DNA from: Arthrobacter sp. OY3WO11
GTDB lineage: Bacteria; Actinomycetota; Actinomycetes; Actinomycetales; Micrococcaceae
NCBI RefSeq assembly: GCF_001641125.1
Contig: NZ_LWLP01000001.1
Coordinates: 2,996,108 to 3,060,107, forward strand
Reading direction: 5' to 3'
Length of the DNA: 64,000 bases
Shown here one piece after another: positions 8,298 to 17,069 of this stretch; positions within the stretch are counted from its first letter, which is position 1; each line of letters opens with the position of its first letter. The notes beneath the pieces are model-generated. The model ran no database searches. It was not told the origin of the DNA and worked only from the letters and a program-made list of their open reading frames with translations. Made by a program: the position numbers and the translations under genes.

Positions 8298-9203
8298 ATG
8301 ACTGAAACCAACAGCGGCCGCAATGGCCGTTCCGGTTCGTTTGGCGACACCGTTGCCGTGGACCTGGCTTCCGGCCGGGCTGTGGACCTGGCTGAGCTCT
8401 ATGCACTGGATGCGTTGACGGATGAGGAACGCCAGGCAATCGAACAGTACATGTCTGCCGCCCCGGCAGCGGAACGGACCGAATTCTTCGACCGCGTGCG
8501 CCAGGCGAGGGAGACCCTCGCAAGGACCTTCCGCATCGAGGAGCAGCCTCCGGCTGATCTTTTCGACCGTATCGTTGCCCAACTGCCTGTCCAGGGCAGC
8601 GGGCCGGACGCAGGGACCCCGGCCCCACCTGCCTCAGGACACATTGCAGGAGGACAGTTCGCGCCGCGGCAGCCGGCATCCGGGCAGCCAGCCGGTGCGC
8701 AGCCTGCCGGCGGAGACGAGCTCGCCCAGGCCCGGCAGCGCCGCGAGGAACGACGCCGGCCTGGCGGCACCCGCCGCTGGCTCGCCGGAGTCGCGGCTGC
8801 TGCAGCCATAGCTTTGGGCGGTGTAGGCGTGGGGTCCTACGTGGCTGACCAGAATGACCCAATGAACCAGGTGGTGCGTGCCGGAGACCTGCGGGAAGCT
8901 TCGGTGGACGTGGCAGGCGGAGGTACCGCGACCCTCCTGATCTCCTCATCGGAGGATGCCGCCGTCGTCAAAATGAACGGCGTTCCCGCCCCGCCGGCGG
9001 GAAAGGTCTACCAGATGTGGCTGATCCCCAAGGACGGTTCGGCGCCGGTATCCCAAGGCCTGATGGACGAGGAAGCGCTGTCCAAGCCCGCCGTGGTGGA
9101 GGGGATTTCCTCCGCCGCAGCGCTCGGGATAACAGTGGAGCCGGCAGGCGGATCCCAGTCCCCCACCCTGCCCACGGTTGCCGCCGCCCCGCTGGGGGCG
9201 TGA
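8298..9203 (+). CDS. rskA: Anti-sigma-K factor RskA
   Basis: RskA is a single-pass membrane protein that holds SigK inactive and is degraded by regulated proteolysis. The 301-aa protein has an N-terminal sigma-binding part (DLAELYALDALTDEERQAI), a Pro/Gly-rich linker (about 100-150), one membrane span (RWLAGVAAAAAIALGGVGVG, about 157-176), and the extracellular RskA domain with KVYQMWLIPKDGSAPVSQG near the end. Only one base separates the sigK stop from this ATG, so the pair is translationally coupled. The encoded sensor cue is unknown. A strong terminator follows. Confidence 0.93.
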   Translation: MTETNSGRNGRSGSFGDTVAVDLASGRAVDLAELYALDALTDEERQAIEQYMSAAPAAERTEFFDRVRQARETLARTFRIEEQPPADLFDRIVAQLPVQGSGPDAGTPAPPASGHIAGGQFAPRQPASGQPAGAQPAGGDELAQARQRREERRRPGGTRRWLAGVAAAAAIALGGVGVGSYVADQNDPMNQVVRAGDLREASVDVAGGGTATLLISSSEDAAVVKMNGVPAPPAGKVYQMWLIPKDGSAPVSQGLMDEEALSKPAVVEGISSAAALGITVEPAGGSQSPTLPTVAAAPLGA

Positions 9204-9221
9204 GGCACCAGCCAGGACGCC

Positions 9222-9268
9222 AAAAGCGCCCCGTTCCATTCCGTCAAGGAAAGGAGCGGGGCGCTTTT
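9222..9268. terminator. Bidirectional terminator between rskA and the PIG-L gene
   Basis: The arms AAAAGCGCCCCG (9222-9233) and CGGGGCGCTTTT (9257-9268) pair perfectly over 12 bp around a 23-nt loop. Each strand ends with a run of four Ts. The element lies between two converging genes and can serve both. Confidence 0.85.
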
Positions 9269-9279
9269 GCCTGTACTCG

Positions 9280-10059
9280 TCAGAAGCCGGCGATGGTTCC
9301 GGGCCCGTTGACCGCCACCACGTGGAAGGCCTCAGCACTGCGCCCGCCTGCAAGTCCCGCCCGGGCAGCGTTTACCCGCATGCCCTGCCGGACTGTTGCC
9401 TCCATGGCATCCACGTCAGGGTGCTGGCTGACGTGGACGTGGATCGCCCCGAGCTTGGACTCCACGTGGTCGGTGACATCCACAAAGTGGTTTTCCCGCT
9501 CCTCCGGCCCGGCGTAGAGCCACAGCCACGGGAGCTTGTAGGCCTTCAGTCCGGCCTCTGCGAGTTCCGGGTAGGCGAAGGGGTTTTCCACGGCCGGGTA
9601 TACCGCGCGGGTTACGGCCTCCCCCACCGCGAGATGGTCCGGGTGGCTCTTCTGGATTCGTTTCCAGTTCCGTTCCGGGTGCATGGACAGCACGACGTCG
9701 GGACGGATTTCCCGGATCAGCTTCACCACGCCCTTAATCACCTCGTGCGAGGGTTCAAGGAAGCCGTCCCGCTGGTGGAGGTAGTGGATGTCCGTGACCC
9801 CCACCAGCTCCGCGGCGCGGCGCTGCTCAGCGTCGCGGAGGGCGATGATGTCGGCCCGGTGCGCCGGATCGAAGCCGCCTGCATCGCCGTCGGTCATGAT
9901 GCAGTAGCTCACCTGGACGCCGGCGGCCGTCCAGGCAGCGATGGTGCCGGCAGCACCAAAATCGATGTCATCCGGGTGCGCCGCAAAACAGAGCACCCGC
10001 CCAACCCGGTGTTCGTCCGGGTTGAACGGGCTCTGCGCCTGCTGGGGAAGGGCAGTCAA
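9280..10059 (-). CDS. PIG-L (LmbE-like) family zinc deacetylase
   Basis: This 259-aa protein belongs to the metal-dependent N-acetylglucosaminyl deacetylase family that includes MshB (mycothiol synthesis) and Mca. The zinc motif AHPDDIDFGAAGT is near the N-terminus, and the later ligands are in SHPDHLAVGEAVTRA. The family acts on GlcNAc-type substrates; the true substrate here is not known. The likely start is the TTG at 10059, four bases after the etfA stop, with AAAAGG upstream. A longer frame to 10167 would overlap etfA fully and is unlikely. Its coupling to etfBA is noteworthy. Confidence 0.88.
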   Translation of the reverse strand: MTALPQQAQSPFNPDEHRVGRVLCFAAHPDDIDFGAAGTIAAWTAAGVQVSYCIMTDGDAGGFDPAHRADIIALRDAEQRRAAELVGVTDIHYLHQRDGFLEPSHEVIKGVVKLIREIRPDVVLSMHPERNWKRIQKSHPDHLAVGEAVTRAVYPAVENPFAYPELAEAGLKAYKLPWLWLYAGPEERENHFVDVTDHVESKLGAIHVHVSQHPDVDAMEATVRQGMRVNAARAGLAGGRSAEAFHVVAVNGPGTIAGF

Positions 10060-10063
10060 AGGG

Positions 10064-11011
10064 TCAGCCTTTTCGTTTCTTGATCTCCGCGGTGGCCTGC
10101 GGAAGGACGTCGAAGAGGTCGCCCACGATGCCGAAGTCCGCGATCTCGAACACCGGGGATTCGGCATCCTTGTTCACGGCAACAATGACCTTTGCCGTCT
10201 GCATGCCGGCCTTCTGCTGGATGGCGCCGGAGATGCCCGCCGAAATGTAAAGCTGCGGGGACACGGTCTTTCCGGTCTGCCCCACCTGCGCGTCGTGGCT
10301 GATCCAGCCGGCGTCGGTGGCCGCGCGGGAGGCACCCACTGCTGCTCCGAGGGCATCGGCCAGTTCCTCCACCGGTCCGAAGTCACCGTCCAGGCCGCGT
10401 CCGCCGGCTACAACGATCCGTGCGTCCGTGAGGTCCGGCCGGCCGCTGGCGACCTTCTGCTCCCGGGCCGTAATCCGGGCCGCGGCGCTGACGGCGGGCA
10501 CCTCGACCGTGACGGTCTCCAGCGCAGCCGGGGCCGCAGCGGGTTCGGGGAGCACATTGTTAGCCTTTACGGTCAACACGCTCACCGCAGTGCCGGCCTT
10601 GCAGGCGGTGTTGTAGGAGCCGGCTAGGACTGACTTGTGCGCAGTGCCGTCCGCATCCACGGCGACGACGTCCGTGATGACGCCCGCGTTGAGGCGGATT
10701 CCTGCCCGTGCAGCGATTTCCTTGCCCTCGGGCGAGTTGTCGAGCAGGACGATATCGGCACCGGCCTGCCCGGCGGCAGCGGCCAGGTAGGCCGCTTTGG
10801 GTGCCACCAGGAAATCATCAAGGTCCTCGGCGGAGGGAAGCAGCACCGTGCCGACACCGTACTCCGCAAAGGCGGCGGCGACGTCGTCGTGCAGCTTTCC
10901 GTTGAGGGCAACCGCGGTTTCCCCGATTGACCGGCCCAGGGTGAGCAGCTCAAGGCTGCTCTTCTTGAGCGATGTGCCGGGGTTGTCAATGAATACAAGT
11001 ACTTTTGCCAT
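10064..11011 (-). CDS. etfA: Electron transfer flavoprotein alpha subunit
   Basis: EtfA is the FAD-binding subunit of the ETF heterodimer, which carries electrons from acyl-CoA and related dehydrogenases to the quinone pool. The 315-aa protein begins AKVLVFIDN and has the typical C-terminal FAD domain: GGRGLDGDFGPVEELADALG, GASRAATDAGW, QVGQTGKTVSPQLYISAGIS, GAIQQKAGM, and AVNKDAESPVFEIADFGIVG. It follows etfB by 14 bp. Confidence 0.97.
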   Translation of the reverse strand: MAKVLVFIDNPGTSLKKSSLELLTLGRSIGETAVALNGKLHDDVAAAFAEYGVGTVLLPSAEDLDDFLVAPKAAYLAAAAGQAGADIVLLDNSPEGKEIAARAGIRLNAGVITDVVAVDADGTAHKSVLAGSYNTACKAGTAVSVLTVKANNVLPEPAAAPAALETVTVEVPAVSAAARITAREQKVASGRPDLTDARIVVAGGRGLDGDFGPVEELADALGAAVGASRAATDAGWISHDAQVGQTGKTVSPQLYISAGISGAIQQKAGMQTAKVIVAVNKDAESPVFEIADFGIVGDLFDVLPQATAEIKKRKG

Positions 11012-11025
11012 GTCTGTGGTCCCTC

Positions 11026-11826
11026 TTAGAGCAGCTTCTGGGCGGCCAGGAAGTCAACGAGCTTGATGCCGGCGTCGCCTTCGTCGGTGATGATGGTGCC
11101 GGCGGTCCGGGGCGGACGTTCCTCGGCGCTGAGCACGCTGGTCCAGGACCCTGCGTGTCCAACCTGCGCCGGGTCCACCCCGATGTCAGCCAGGGAGAGG
11201 GTGGTGATGCTCTTGCGCTTGGCAGCGATGATGCCCTTGAAGTTGGGGTAGCGCGGCTCGTTGATCTGGTCTGTCACCGAGACGACAGCCGGCAGCGGGG
11301 CCTCGACTGTCTCGGAGGACGTGTCGGCGTCGCGGCGTGCGGTGAGCCGGCCGCCGTCGACCTCCAGCGACGACGCGAAGGTGACCTGCGGCAGATCCAG
11401 GCGCTCCGCAAGCTGCGCGGGGACCAGCGAGGTTTCCCCGTCGGTTGATGCCATGCCGGTGAGGACGAGGTCCACGGGCGCGCCGCTGCCCAGGTGCCGG
11501 ATGGCGGCAGCCAGCGCCAGCGACGTGGCCGCGGCATCCGAACCCGCCAGGGCGTCATCGGTGAGGTGCACACCTTCGGTTGCGCCGATCTGCAGCGCCT
11601 TCTTGATGGCATTGACGGCACCCGAGGGACCCATGCTGAGCGCGATGACCTGGTTTCCCGCCTTGGCTCCGCCACGGGCTTCGGCCAGCTGCAGCGCCGC
11701 CTCCAGGGCGTATTCGTCAAGCTCGGACAGGATGCTCTCGTCCCGGTCAGTCGTGTAGCCCTCACCGGTGAGGTGGCGGTCGAACTGGGCGTCCGGTACA
11801 TGCTTGACCAGGACGATGATCTTCAA
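11026..11826 (-). CDS. etfB: Electron transfer flavoprotein beta subunit
   Basis: EtfB pairs with EtfA and holds the AMP/second nucleotide site. The 266-aa protein starts KIIVLVKHVPDAQFDRHL and includes DEYALEAALQLAE, DLVLTGMASTDGETSLVPAQ, the family signature, and VSVTDQINEPRYPNFKGI. A TTG at 11826 gives the canonical EtfB N-terminus, with GGAAGA five bases before it. A GTG at 11838 would add four residues. A TAAATA hexamer just upstream could be the -10, giving a very short leader. Confidence 0.96.
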   Translation of the reverse strand: MKIIVLVKHVPDAQFDRHLTGEGYTTDRDESILSELDEYALEAALQLAEARGGAKAGNQVIALSMGPSGAVNAIKKALQIGATEGVHLTDDALAGSDAAATSLALAAAIRHLGSGAPVDLVLTGMASTDGETSLVPAQLAERLDLPQVTFASSLEVDGGRLTARRDADTSSETVEAPLPAVVSVTDQINEPRYPNFKGIIAAKRKSITTLSLADIGVDPAQVGHAGSWTSVLSAEERPPRTAGTIITDEGDAGIKLVDFLAAQKLL

Positions 11827-12012
11827 TGAATCTTCCACTGTATTTACAGCAGCCTTCCATGCTTGTGGACAGCCAGCCGGGTGAGGTCATGGCCGCGGAA
11901 TGCCCCGGCATTCGGGTAGCTCCTAGCTAACCATATAGGCGCGCCCCGGCGCCCTCTTCCGTTAACGCCTGTGTCAGCGCTCCCTCCGGCAACTGTCCGC
12001 TGCGGATGCATC

Positions 12013-12053
12013 ACGACGGCGGCGCCCGCCACGTGGGGGGACGCCGCCGTCGT
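12013..12053 (-). terminator. Terminator after the HtrA-like protease gene
   Basis: A perfect 12-bp stem, ACGACGGCGGCG (12013-12024) with its complement (12042-12053), encloses a 17-nt loop. It lies about 33 bp after the protease stop and upstream of etfB. The rest of the 11827-12085 gap shows only the etf promoter area and no supported gene. Confidence 0.8.
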
Positions 12054-12085
12054 CTGTTCCTGCCTGTTCACCTTGCCGGGCCGTG

Positions 12086-13744
12086 CTAACTGGCGGCGGC
12101 GCCCAGGGTGACGTCGAACGTCTGTTCCTTGCCGTTCCGCAGGACAGTGATCTTGACGCTGGACCCGGCGGGTTGTTCCCGGACCGCCGCGGTCAGCTGT
12201 TCCGGTTCCCCGATGGTGAGGTCGTTGAACTTAGTGATCACGTCGCCCACCTTGATCCCTGCCTTGCCGGCTGCGGAATCGGCCTCCACGGTGGCGACGT
12301 CCGCACCAACCGAGAACCCGGAAGAAGCAGTCGACGCAGTCTTCTTCTTGACGCTGACACCCAACTGGCCGTGCGAGGCCTTGCCGGTGTCAATGATTTC
12401 CTGCGCCACCCTCTTGGCATGGTTGATGGGAATGCTGAAACCGACGCCGATGTTTCCGCTGGTTGAGGAGGCGCTCGATCCCGCCGACGCAATGGCCACG
12501 TTGACGCCGATAATCTCGCCGCTGCTGTTCACCAGGGCACCGCCGGAGTTTCCGGGGTTGATGGCGGCGTCGGTCTGGATGACGTTGATGGAGATCTCCC
12601 CCTGGTCCGCCGTCTGCTGGCTCTGTCCGCCACCCGGGGGCGCGAACTGGAACCCGCCCTCGTCGTCGCCCTCGGCGTTGTCCCCCTCCTCTGGGGCGGC
12701 CGCGGAGGCAACACTGATGGTCCGGTTGAGCGTTGAAACGATGCCATCGGTCACGGTGCCGGTCAGGCCCAGCGGCGAGCCGATGGCGATGGCGGTGTCC
12801 CCCACGTTCAATTTCCCGGAATCGCCAAGGGTGGCGGGCGTCAGGCCGTTGGCGTTGTCCACCTTGATCACTGCGAGATCAGACAACGGGTCTGTGCCAA
12901 CCAGTTTGGCGGTAAGCACCTTGCCGTCACTGGTCCGCACTTCAAGGGCAGCGTCGGCCGTCTGGCCATCCAGGGTAACGACGTGGGTGTTGGTGAGGAT
13001 ATGCCCCTGGTCGTCCAGGATGATTCCGGAGCCCGTCCCGCCGGAACCGCCACTTGAGGCACTGATGGTCACCACGCTGGGCGACGCCTTCTGGGCAGCT
13101 GCCGTAATGGCGTTGACGTTGTCCTTGTTGTTGACGATGACCGTCCCGGGTTGGCTGTTGCTGCTTACTGCGGCACCCGAACCGGCGTTGCCGAACAGTT
13201 CCGCGGAACCGACGGTGGCCACTCCCCCTCCCACCAGTCCGGCCGCGAGGATGCTCGCCACCAGGGTACCGACGCCGAATGTCGCTTTCCGCCTTGGCGC
13301 GTCCTTGGGGCTGGGGGCGAAGGAAGCCCCGCTGTGGACGCCGTTGCCACCTTGCAGGGTGTTGGCGCCGTGGTCCTGGCCCGCGTACTGGTTTTCCTGC
13401 CGGCCCTGGCCGGCGTAGCCGTAACCCGTGTAGGACGCCTGATTCCCGGGCGCCTGAGGGGCGGACGGGTCCTGCCCGGCCGTGTGCTGCCCGCCGTAGA
13501 AGGGCTGCCGCTGGGGATAGACGGGACGCTGGGCTCCGGGGAGTTCCTGGGTGGGGTTGCTGCCCTGCTGCTCAATCCGCTCGGTGGGGTACTGGCGGCG
13601 ACCGGACCCATTCGCTCCGGGATCACCTGCCGGTTGCTCGCCCACAGCCGGCTCCTCCGCCTGTCCGGCGTGCTGCCCCCAGGGATCCTGCCGGTCCTGG
13701 CCGCTGTTCCGCGAAGCCGGACCCGGCGTCTGGTTCTCAGTCAT
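12086..13744 (-). CDS. HtrA/DegP-like membrane-anchored serine protease with PDZ domain
   Basis: This 552-aa protein is probably an extracytoplasmic quality-control protease. The first 150 residues are a low-complexity cytoplasmic region rich in Gly, Gln, Pro and Tyr. One membrane span follows (TFGVGTLVASILAAGLVGGG, about 155-175). The trypsin-like domain carries the full triad: His254 in ILTNTHVV, Asp289 in SDLAVIKV, Ser400 in NPGNSGGALV. A PDZ domain occupies the last 95 residues (GQLGVSVKKK, AGIKVGDVITKFNDLTI). The domain has an acidic Gln/Gly insertion near 350-380. The ATG at 13744 has an AAAGGAAG ribosome site. It is divergent from the TPM gene. Confidence 0.94.
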   Translation of the reverse strand: MTENQTPGPASRNSGQDRQDPWGQHAGQAEEPAVGEQPAGDPGANGSGRRQYPTERIEQQGSNPTQELPGAQRPVYPQRQPFYGGQHTAGQDPSAPQAPGNQASYTGYGYAGQGRQENQYAGQDHGANTLQGGNGVHSGASFAPSPKDAPRRKATFGVGTLVASILAAGLVGGGVATVGSAELFGNAGSGAAVSSNSQPGTVIVNNKDNVNAITAAAQKASPSVVTISASSGGSGGTGSGIILDDQGHILTNTHVVTLDGQTADAALEVRTSDGKVLTAKLVGTDPLSDLAVIKVDNANGLTPATLGDSGKLNVGDTAIAIGSPLGLTGTVTDGIVSTLNRTISVASAAAPEEGDNAEGDDEGGFQFAPPGGGQSQQTADQGEISINVIQTDAAINPGNSGGALVNSSGEIIGVNVAIASAGSSASSTSGNIGVGFSIPINHAKRVAQEIIDTGKASHGQLGVSVKKKTASTASSGFSVGADVATVEADSAAGKAGIKVGDVITKFNDLTIGEPEQLTAAVREQPAGSSVKITVLRNGKEQTFDVTLGAAAS

Positions 13745-14029
13745 GGGACTTCCTTTCATCCTCGTCTGCATTAACTATGGACTCCCTGGCTGGAACAAGC
13801 TCGGATGTTTGCTGAGAGCTTCCTGAGGACCGCTGCTGCCCGGCTGACTTGCCGCCCGGCGTTTCGCTGCTGGCATATTCGCGCCGATGGACGGGCTGTG
13901 GGGTGCACCATAGAATCAAGATGAAATGCCACAGCGACCTGCGGCTTCACACCAAGCGTGGGGGCGCTGCTGGATTCTGAGACGACTGATTCGTCCCGAA
14001 TCGGTGTCAGGCGTGCTGAAGGGTTGCAC
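13745..14029. other. Divergent intergenic region htrA-like / TPM
   Basis: These 285 bp separate two envelope-stress-type genes that point away from each other. I see no supported gene in it. It should hold both promoters; I could not assign convincing -35/-10 pairs. Confidence 0.5.
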
Positions 14030-16069
14030 ATGCGGTCAAAGTTCAAACGTATATTCGCCGTGATCGGCCTTACCGCCTTCCTGGCGATGCCCGCCGGCGC
14101 GGCCTGGGCCGAGGATCCGGTCGATCTGGACCCCGCAACCAAAATTGTGGATGATGCCGGAGTCCTTGGCTCGCAGAAGGGCGAGGTCCAGGATGCCATT
14201 AAGAAGCTCGGCGCGGACCACGCCACTGTGCTGCACGTGGTCACCGTCAAGAGGTTTGAAAACCCGGCAGACCGGGAAGCCTGGTCGGACGCTGTGGCCG
14301 AAAAGGCCAACCTTGGTTCCAACGCTTTGATCTTTGCGGTAGCTACTGAGACAAGGCAGTACGTCCTGAACAAGGGCGGCAGCAAGATCACGGCTGCCCA
14401 AATCGAGAACATTAAGAGCAAGGCCATCGGTCCGCAGCTCGCGAACGACAACTATGCGCAGGCAGCAATCAACGCAGCAGCAGCAATCGGTGATGCTGCC
14501 GGTGGTGGCAGCGGCAATGTTCCCGGTGACGGTGCCGGGGCTGCAGTTCTCGTGGGAACGGGTGTTGTAGCTGCAGGTGGCGCCGGCGCGTACCTCTACT
14601 TCCGCAACAAGCGCAAGAAGGCAGCCGGGCAGGCAGCCAACGCCAGCTACGGCCCGCAGGGCGCTGAGCTCGATCCGCTGGCGTCGCTGAGCATCGAGGA
14701 ACTTCGCCGCAAGGGAGGCTCCCTTCTGATTGAGGCGGACGATGCCATCAAGTCCAGCGAGCAGGAACTCATGTTCGCCCAGGCACAGTACGGCGATTCC
14801 GCCGTCGGCAATTTCACCAAGGCGCTGAACGAAGCCAAAGCCCACCTGAGCGAATCCTTCAAGCTGCAGCAGCAGCTGGACGATCACATCCCGGACACTG
14901 AAGAGCAGCAGCGGACATGGCTCGGCGAGATCATCCGCCGGTCAGAGGCCGCACTGTCATCCCTCCAGGAGCAGAAGGCGGACTTCGACTCCCTGCGTGA
15001 ACTTGAGAAGAACGCACCGCAGGCCCTGGCAGCTGTCAACGCAGGAGCCCGCGAGGCAGACTCGAAGATCTCCAGCGCCGAAGAGTCCCTCACCTCCCTC
15101 CGCGCCAAATATGCCGAGAGTGCCCTGACCCAGGTTTCTGACAACATCCTGCAGGCCAAAGAACGCCTGGCGTTCGTCCAGAACGCAACCGCCACCGCCC
15201 AGCAGAAGCTGGCTGAGGGCGAGGCCAGCCTTTCCGCTGTAGCAGTCCGCGCAGCCGAAGAGAGCCTGCACCAGACCAACGTCCTCCTGGACGCCATCGC
15301 CAAGGTTTCCTCCAACCTGGATGAAGCCCGGAGCAGCCTCGAGAGTGCAGTAGTGGACACCTCCCAGGATCTCGCGCAGGCACGGGCCATGATCCAGTCG
15401 GGCGCCCACCCCGAACTGGCTGGTCCGGTAGCCGGAGTTGAAAACGCCCTCGCGCAGGTCAAGGCGGAGATCCAGGGCGGGAAGATCGACCCCATAGCCA
15501 CCCTGCAGCGCGTTGAGACTGCCCACCAGTCGCTGGACCAGGCCCTCACCGGCATCAGGGATCAGCAGGAACAATCCCGCCGGGCGCAGGCCTCCCTCCA
15601 GCAGACCATCATGTCGGCCCAGGCCCAGATCAGCGCAACCTCGGACTACATCACCGCCCGCCGCGGCGGTGTAGGAACAGAGGCACGCACACGCCTGGCC
15701 GAGTCGCAGCGGAACCTTGACTATGCCCTGTCCATTTCACGCACCGACCCCGTGACGGCCCTGACCTACGCACAGCAGGCCCACGCCCTGGCCGCGCAGG
15801 CAGCCCAGCTGGCACAGACCGATGTTGACCACTTTGGCGGCTACGCCAACCAGGGCTACGGCCGCGGCGGGATGTTTGGCGGAGGCGGCGGAGGCCTCGG
15901 CGGCGCCATCCTGGGCGGCATCCTGATCAACTCCATCCTCAATGGAGGCGGCGGCGCTGGCTGGGGCGGTGGCCACAGCGACGGCGGCGGCTGGGGCGGC
16001 GGCGATTTCGGCGGCGGAGACATGGGCGGCGGCTGGGGCGGCGACTCCGGCGGCGGCGGAGACTTCTAG
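14030..16069 (+). CDS. TPM-domain secreted/membrane protein with coiled coil and Gly-rich tail
   Basis: This 679-aa envelope protein has a signal peptide (RIFAVIGLTAFLAMPAGAAW, then AEDP), an N-terminal TPM domain (about 30-160; DDAGVLGSQKGEVQDAIKKL, NALIFAVATETRQYVLNKGG) and a membrane segment (AAVLVGTGVVAAGGAGAYLY, about 185-204). A basic NKRKK stop-transfer follows, then a long Ala/Gln/Glu-rich coiled coil (about 230-600). The C-terminus is Gly-rich with WGGG repeats. The ATG at 14030 has GAAGGG six bases upstream. pspA follows 107 bp later, so the pair may act together at the membrane. The role is inferred. Confidence 0.85.
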   Translation: MRSKFKRIFAVIGLTAFLAMPAGAAWAEDPVDLDPATKIVDDAGVLGSQKGEVQDAIKKLGADHATVLHVVTVKRFENPADREAWSDAVAEKANLGSNALIFAVATETRQYVLNKGGSKITAAQIENIKSKAIGPQLANDNYAQAAINAAAAIGDAAGGGSGNVPGDGAGAAVLVGTGVVAAGGAGAYLYFRNKRKKAAGQAANASYGPQGAELDPLASLSIEELRRKGGSLLIEADDAIKSSEQELMFAQAQYGDSAVGNFTKALNEAKAHLSESFKLQQQLDDHIPDTEEQQRTWLGEIIRRSEAALSSLQEQKADFDSLRELEKNAPQALAAVNAGAREADSKISSAEESLTSLRAKYAESALTQVSDNILQAKERLAFVQNATATAQQKLAEGEASLSAVAVRAAEESLHQTNVLLDAIAKVSSNLDEARSSLESAVVDTSQDLAQARAMIQSGAHPELAGPVAGVENALAQVKAEIQGGKIDPIATLQRVETAHQSLDQALTGIRDQQEQSRRAQASLQQTIMSAQAQISATSDYITARRGGVGTEARTRLAESQRNLDYALSISRTDPVTALTYAQQAHALAAQAAQLAQTDVDHFGGYANQGYGRGGMFGGGGGGLGGAILGGILINSILNGGGGAGWGGGHSDGGGWGGGDFGGGDMGGGWGGDSGGGGDF

Positions 16070-16176
16070 GCCACGGCCAAGTACAAGGCCGCACAGGCCG
16101 GCGCCCCCTCACAAGCCACAACACAACTGTTCACTGATTTCAGTGGTCACCACAGAGCAGGACGAAAGGTAGCAAC

Positions 16177-16968
16177 ATGGTTAAGCAGTCCATCTTTGGC
16201 CGTATCGCGCAGCTGGCTAAGGCAAACATCAACACTTTGCTGGACAACGCTGAGGATCCCCAGAAGATGCTGGACCAGATGGTCCGGGACTACACGAACA
16301 ACATCGCTGAGGCCGAGTCCGCCGTGGCGCAGACCATCGGCAACCTGCGGATGCTCGAGGACGACTACCGCGAGGACGTCAAGAACGCGCAGGACTGGGG
16401 CAACAAGGCCCTTGCGGCCTCGCGGAAGGCGGACGAATACCGGGCCAGCGGTGACACTGTTGATGCCGAGAAGTTCGACAACCTTGCCAAGGTGGCCCTG
16501 CAGCGCCAGATGTCCGCCGAGAATGAGGCCAAGGGGGCAGAGCCCAGCATTGCCTCCCAGCGCGAAGTGGTGGACAAGCTCAAGTCCGGCCTGGACCAGA
16601 TGAAGGGCAAACTCAACGAGCTGACCAGCAAGCGGAACGAGCTGGTGGCCCGGTCCAAGACCGCTGCAGCCCAGTCCCAGGTCCACGACGCGATCAAGAG
16701 CATCGACTTCATGGATCCCACCAGCGAAGTGGGCCGCTTCGAGGAAAAGATCCGCCGCGAGGAGGCCAAGGTCCTTGGCCAGCAGGAACTCGCAGCTTCC
16801 AGCCTGGACGCGCAGTTCAACCAGCTGGAGGACCTCGGTGAGCAGGTTGAGATCGAGGCCCGCCTGGCGGCGCTGAAGTCCGGCAACTCGTCAAAGCCGG
16901 CCCTCGGCGCCGCAGGTTCGGCAGCAACAGCCTCAACGGTGGACGAGGCAGACTTCGACAAACTCTGA
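16177..16968 (+). CDS. pspA: PspA/IM30 family phage-shock protein
   Basis: PspA/LiaH-type ESCRT-III-like proteins bind damaged inner membrane and preserve proton motive force. The 263-aa product is almost entirely helical coiled coil: SIFGRIAQLAKANINTLLDN (amphipathic helix plus start of the hairpin), EDPQKMLDQMVRDYTN, ALQRQMSAENEAKGAEP, and FEEKIRREEAKVLGQ. A ribosome site GAAAGG precedes the ATG. It follows the TPM-domain gene. No PspBC or LiaRS genes are adjacent, so regulation is not evident here. A perfect palindrome ends the unit. Confidence 0.95.
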   Translation: MVKQSIFGRIAQLAKANINTLLDNAEDPQKMLDQMVRDYTNNIAEAESAVAQTIGNLRMLEDDYREDVKNAQDWGNKALAASRKADEYRASGDTVDAEKFDNLAKVALQRQMSAENEAKGAEPSIASQREVVDKLKSGLDQMKGKLNELTSKRNELVARSKTAAAQSQVHDAIKSIDFMDPTSEVGRFEEKIRREEAKVLGQQELAASSLDAQFNQLEDLGEQVEIEARLAALKSGNSSKPALGAAGSAATASTVDEADFDKL

Positions 16969-17001
16969 ACGGCAGGCGGGACGTACCCCCTGCACCAGGG
17001 A

Positions 17002-17045
17002 AACGGGTAGGGCCGGGGCCATCGATGGCCCCGGCCCTACCCGTT
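17002..17045. terminator. Perfect 44-bp palindrome after pspA
   Basis: Bases 17002-17045 form a perfect inverted repeat with 22-bp arms and no spacer, centred on ATCGAT. It begins 34 bp after the pspA stop and ends 25 bp before the photolyase start. It is very probably a rho-independent-type terminator without a T-tract; its unbroken symmetry is unusually long. Confidence 0.8.
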
Positions 17046-17069
17046 CCTCCCAGTGTGTAGCGTGGATGT

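Noticed and set aside
11844..12071. 75-codon minus-strand frame between etfB and the protease gene
   Set aside because: No ribosome site or family; it runs through the protease terminator.
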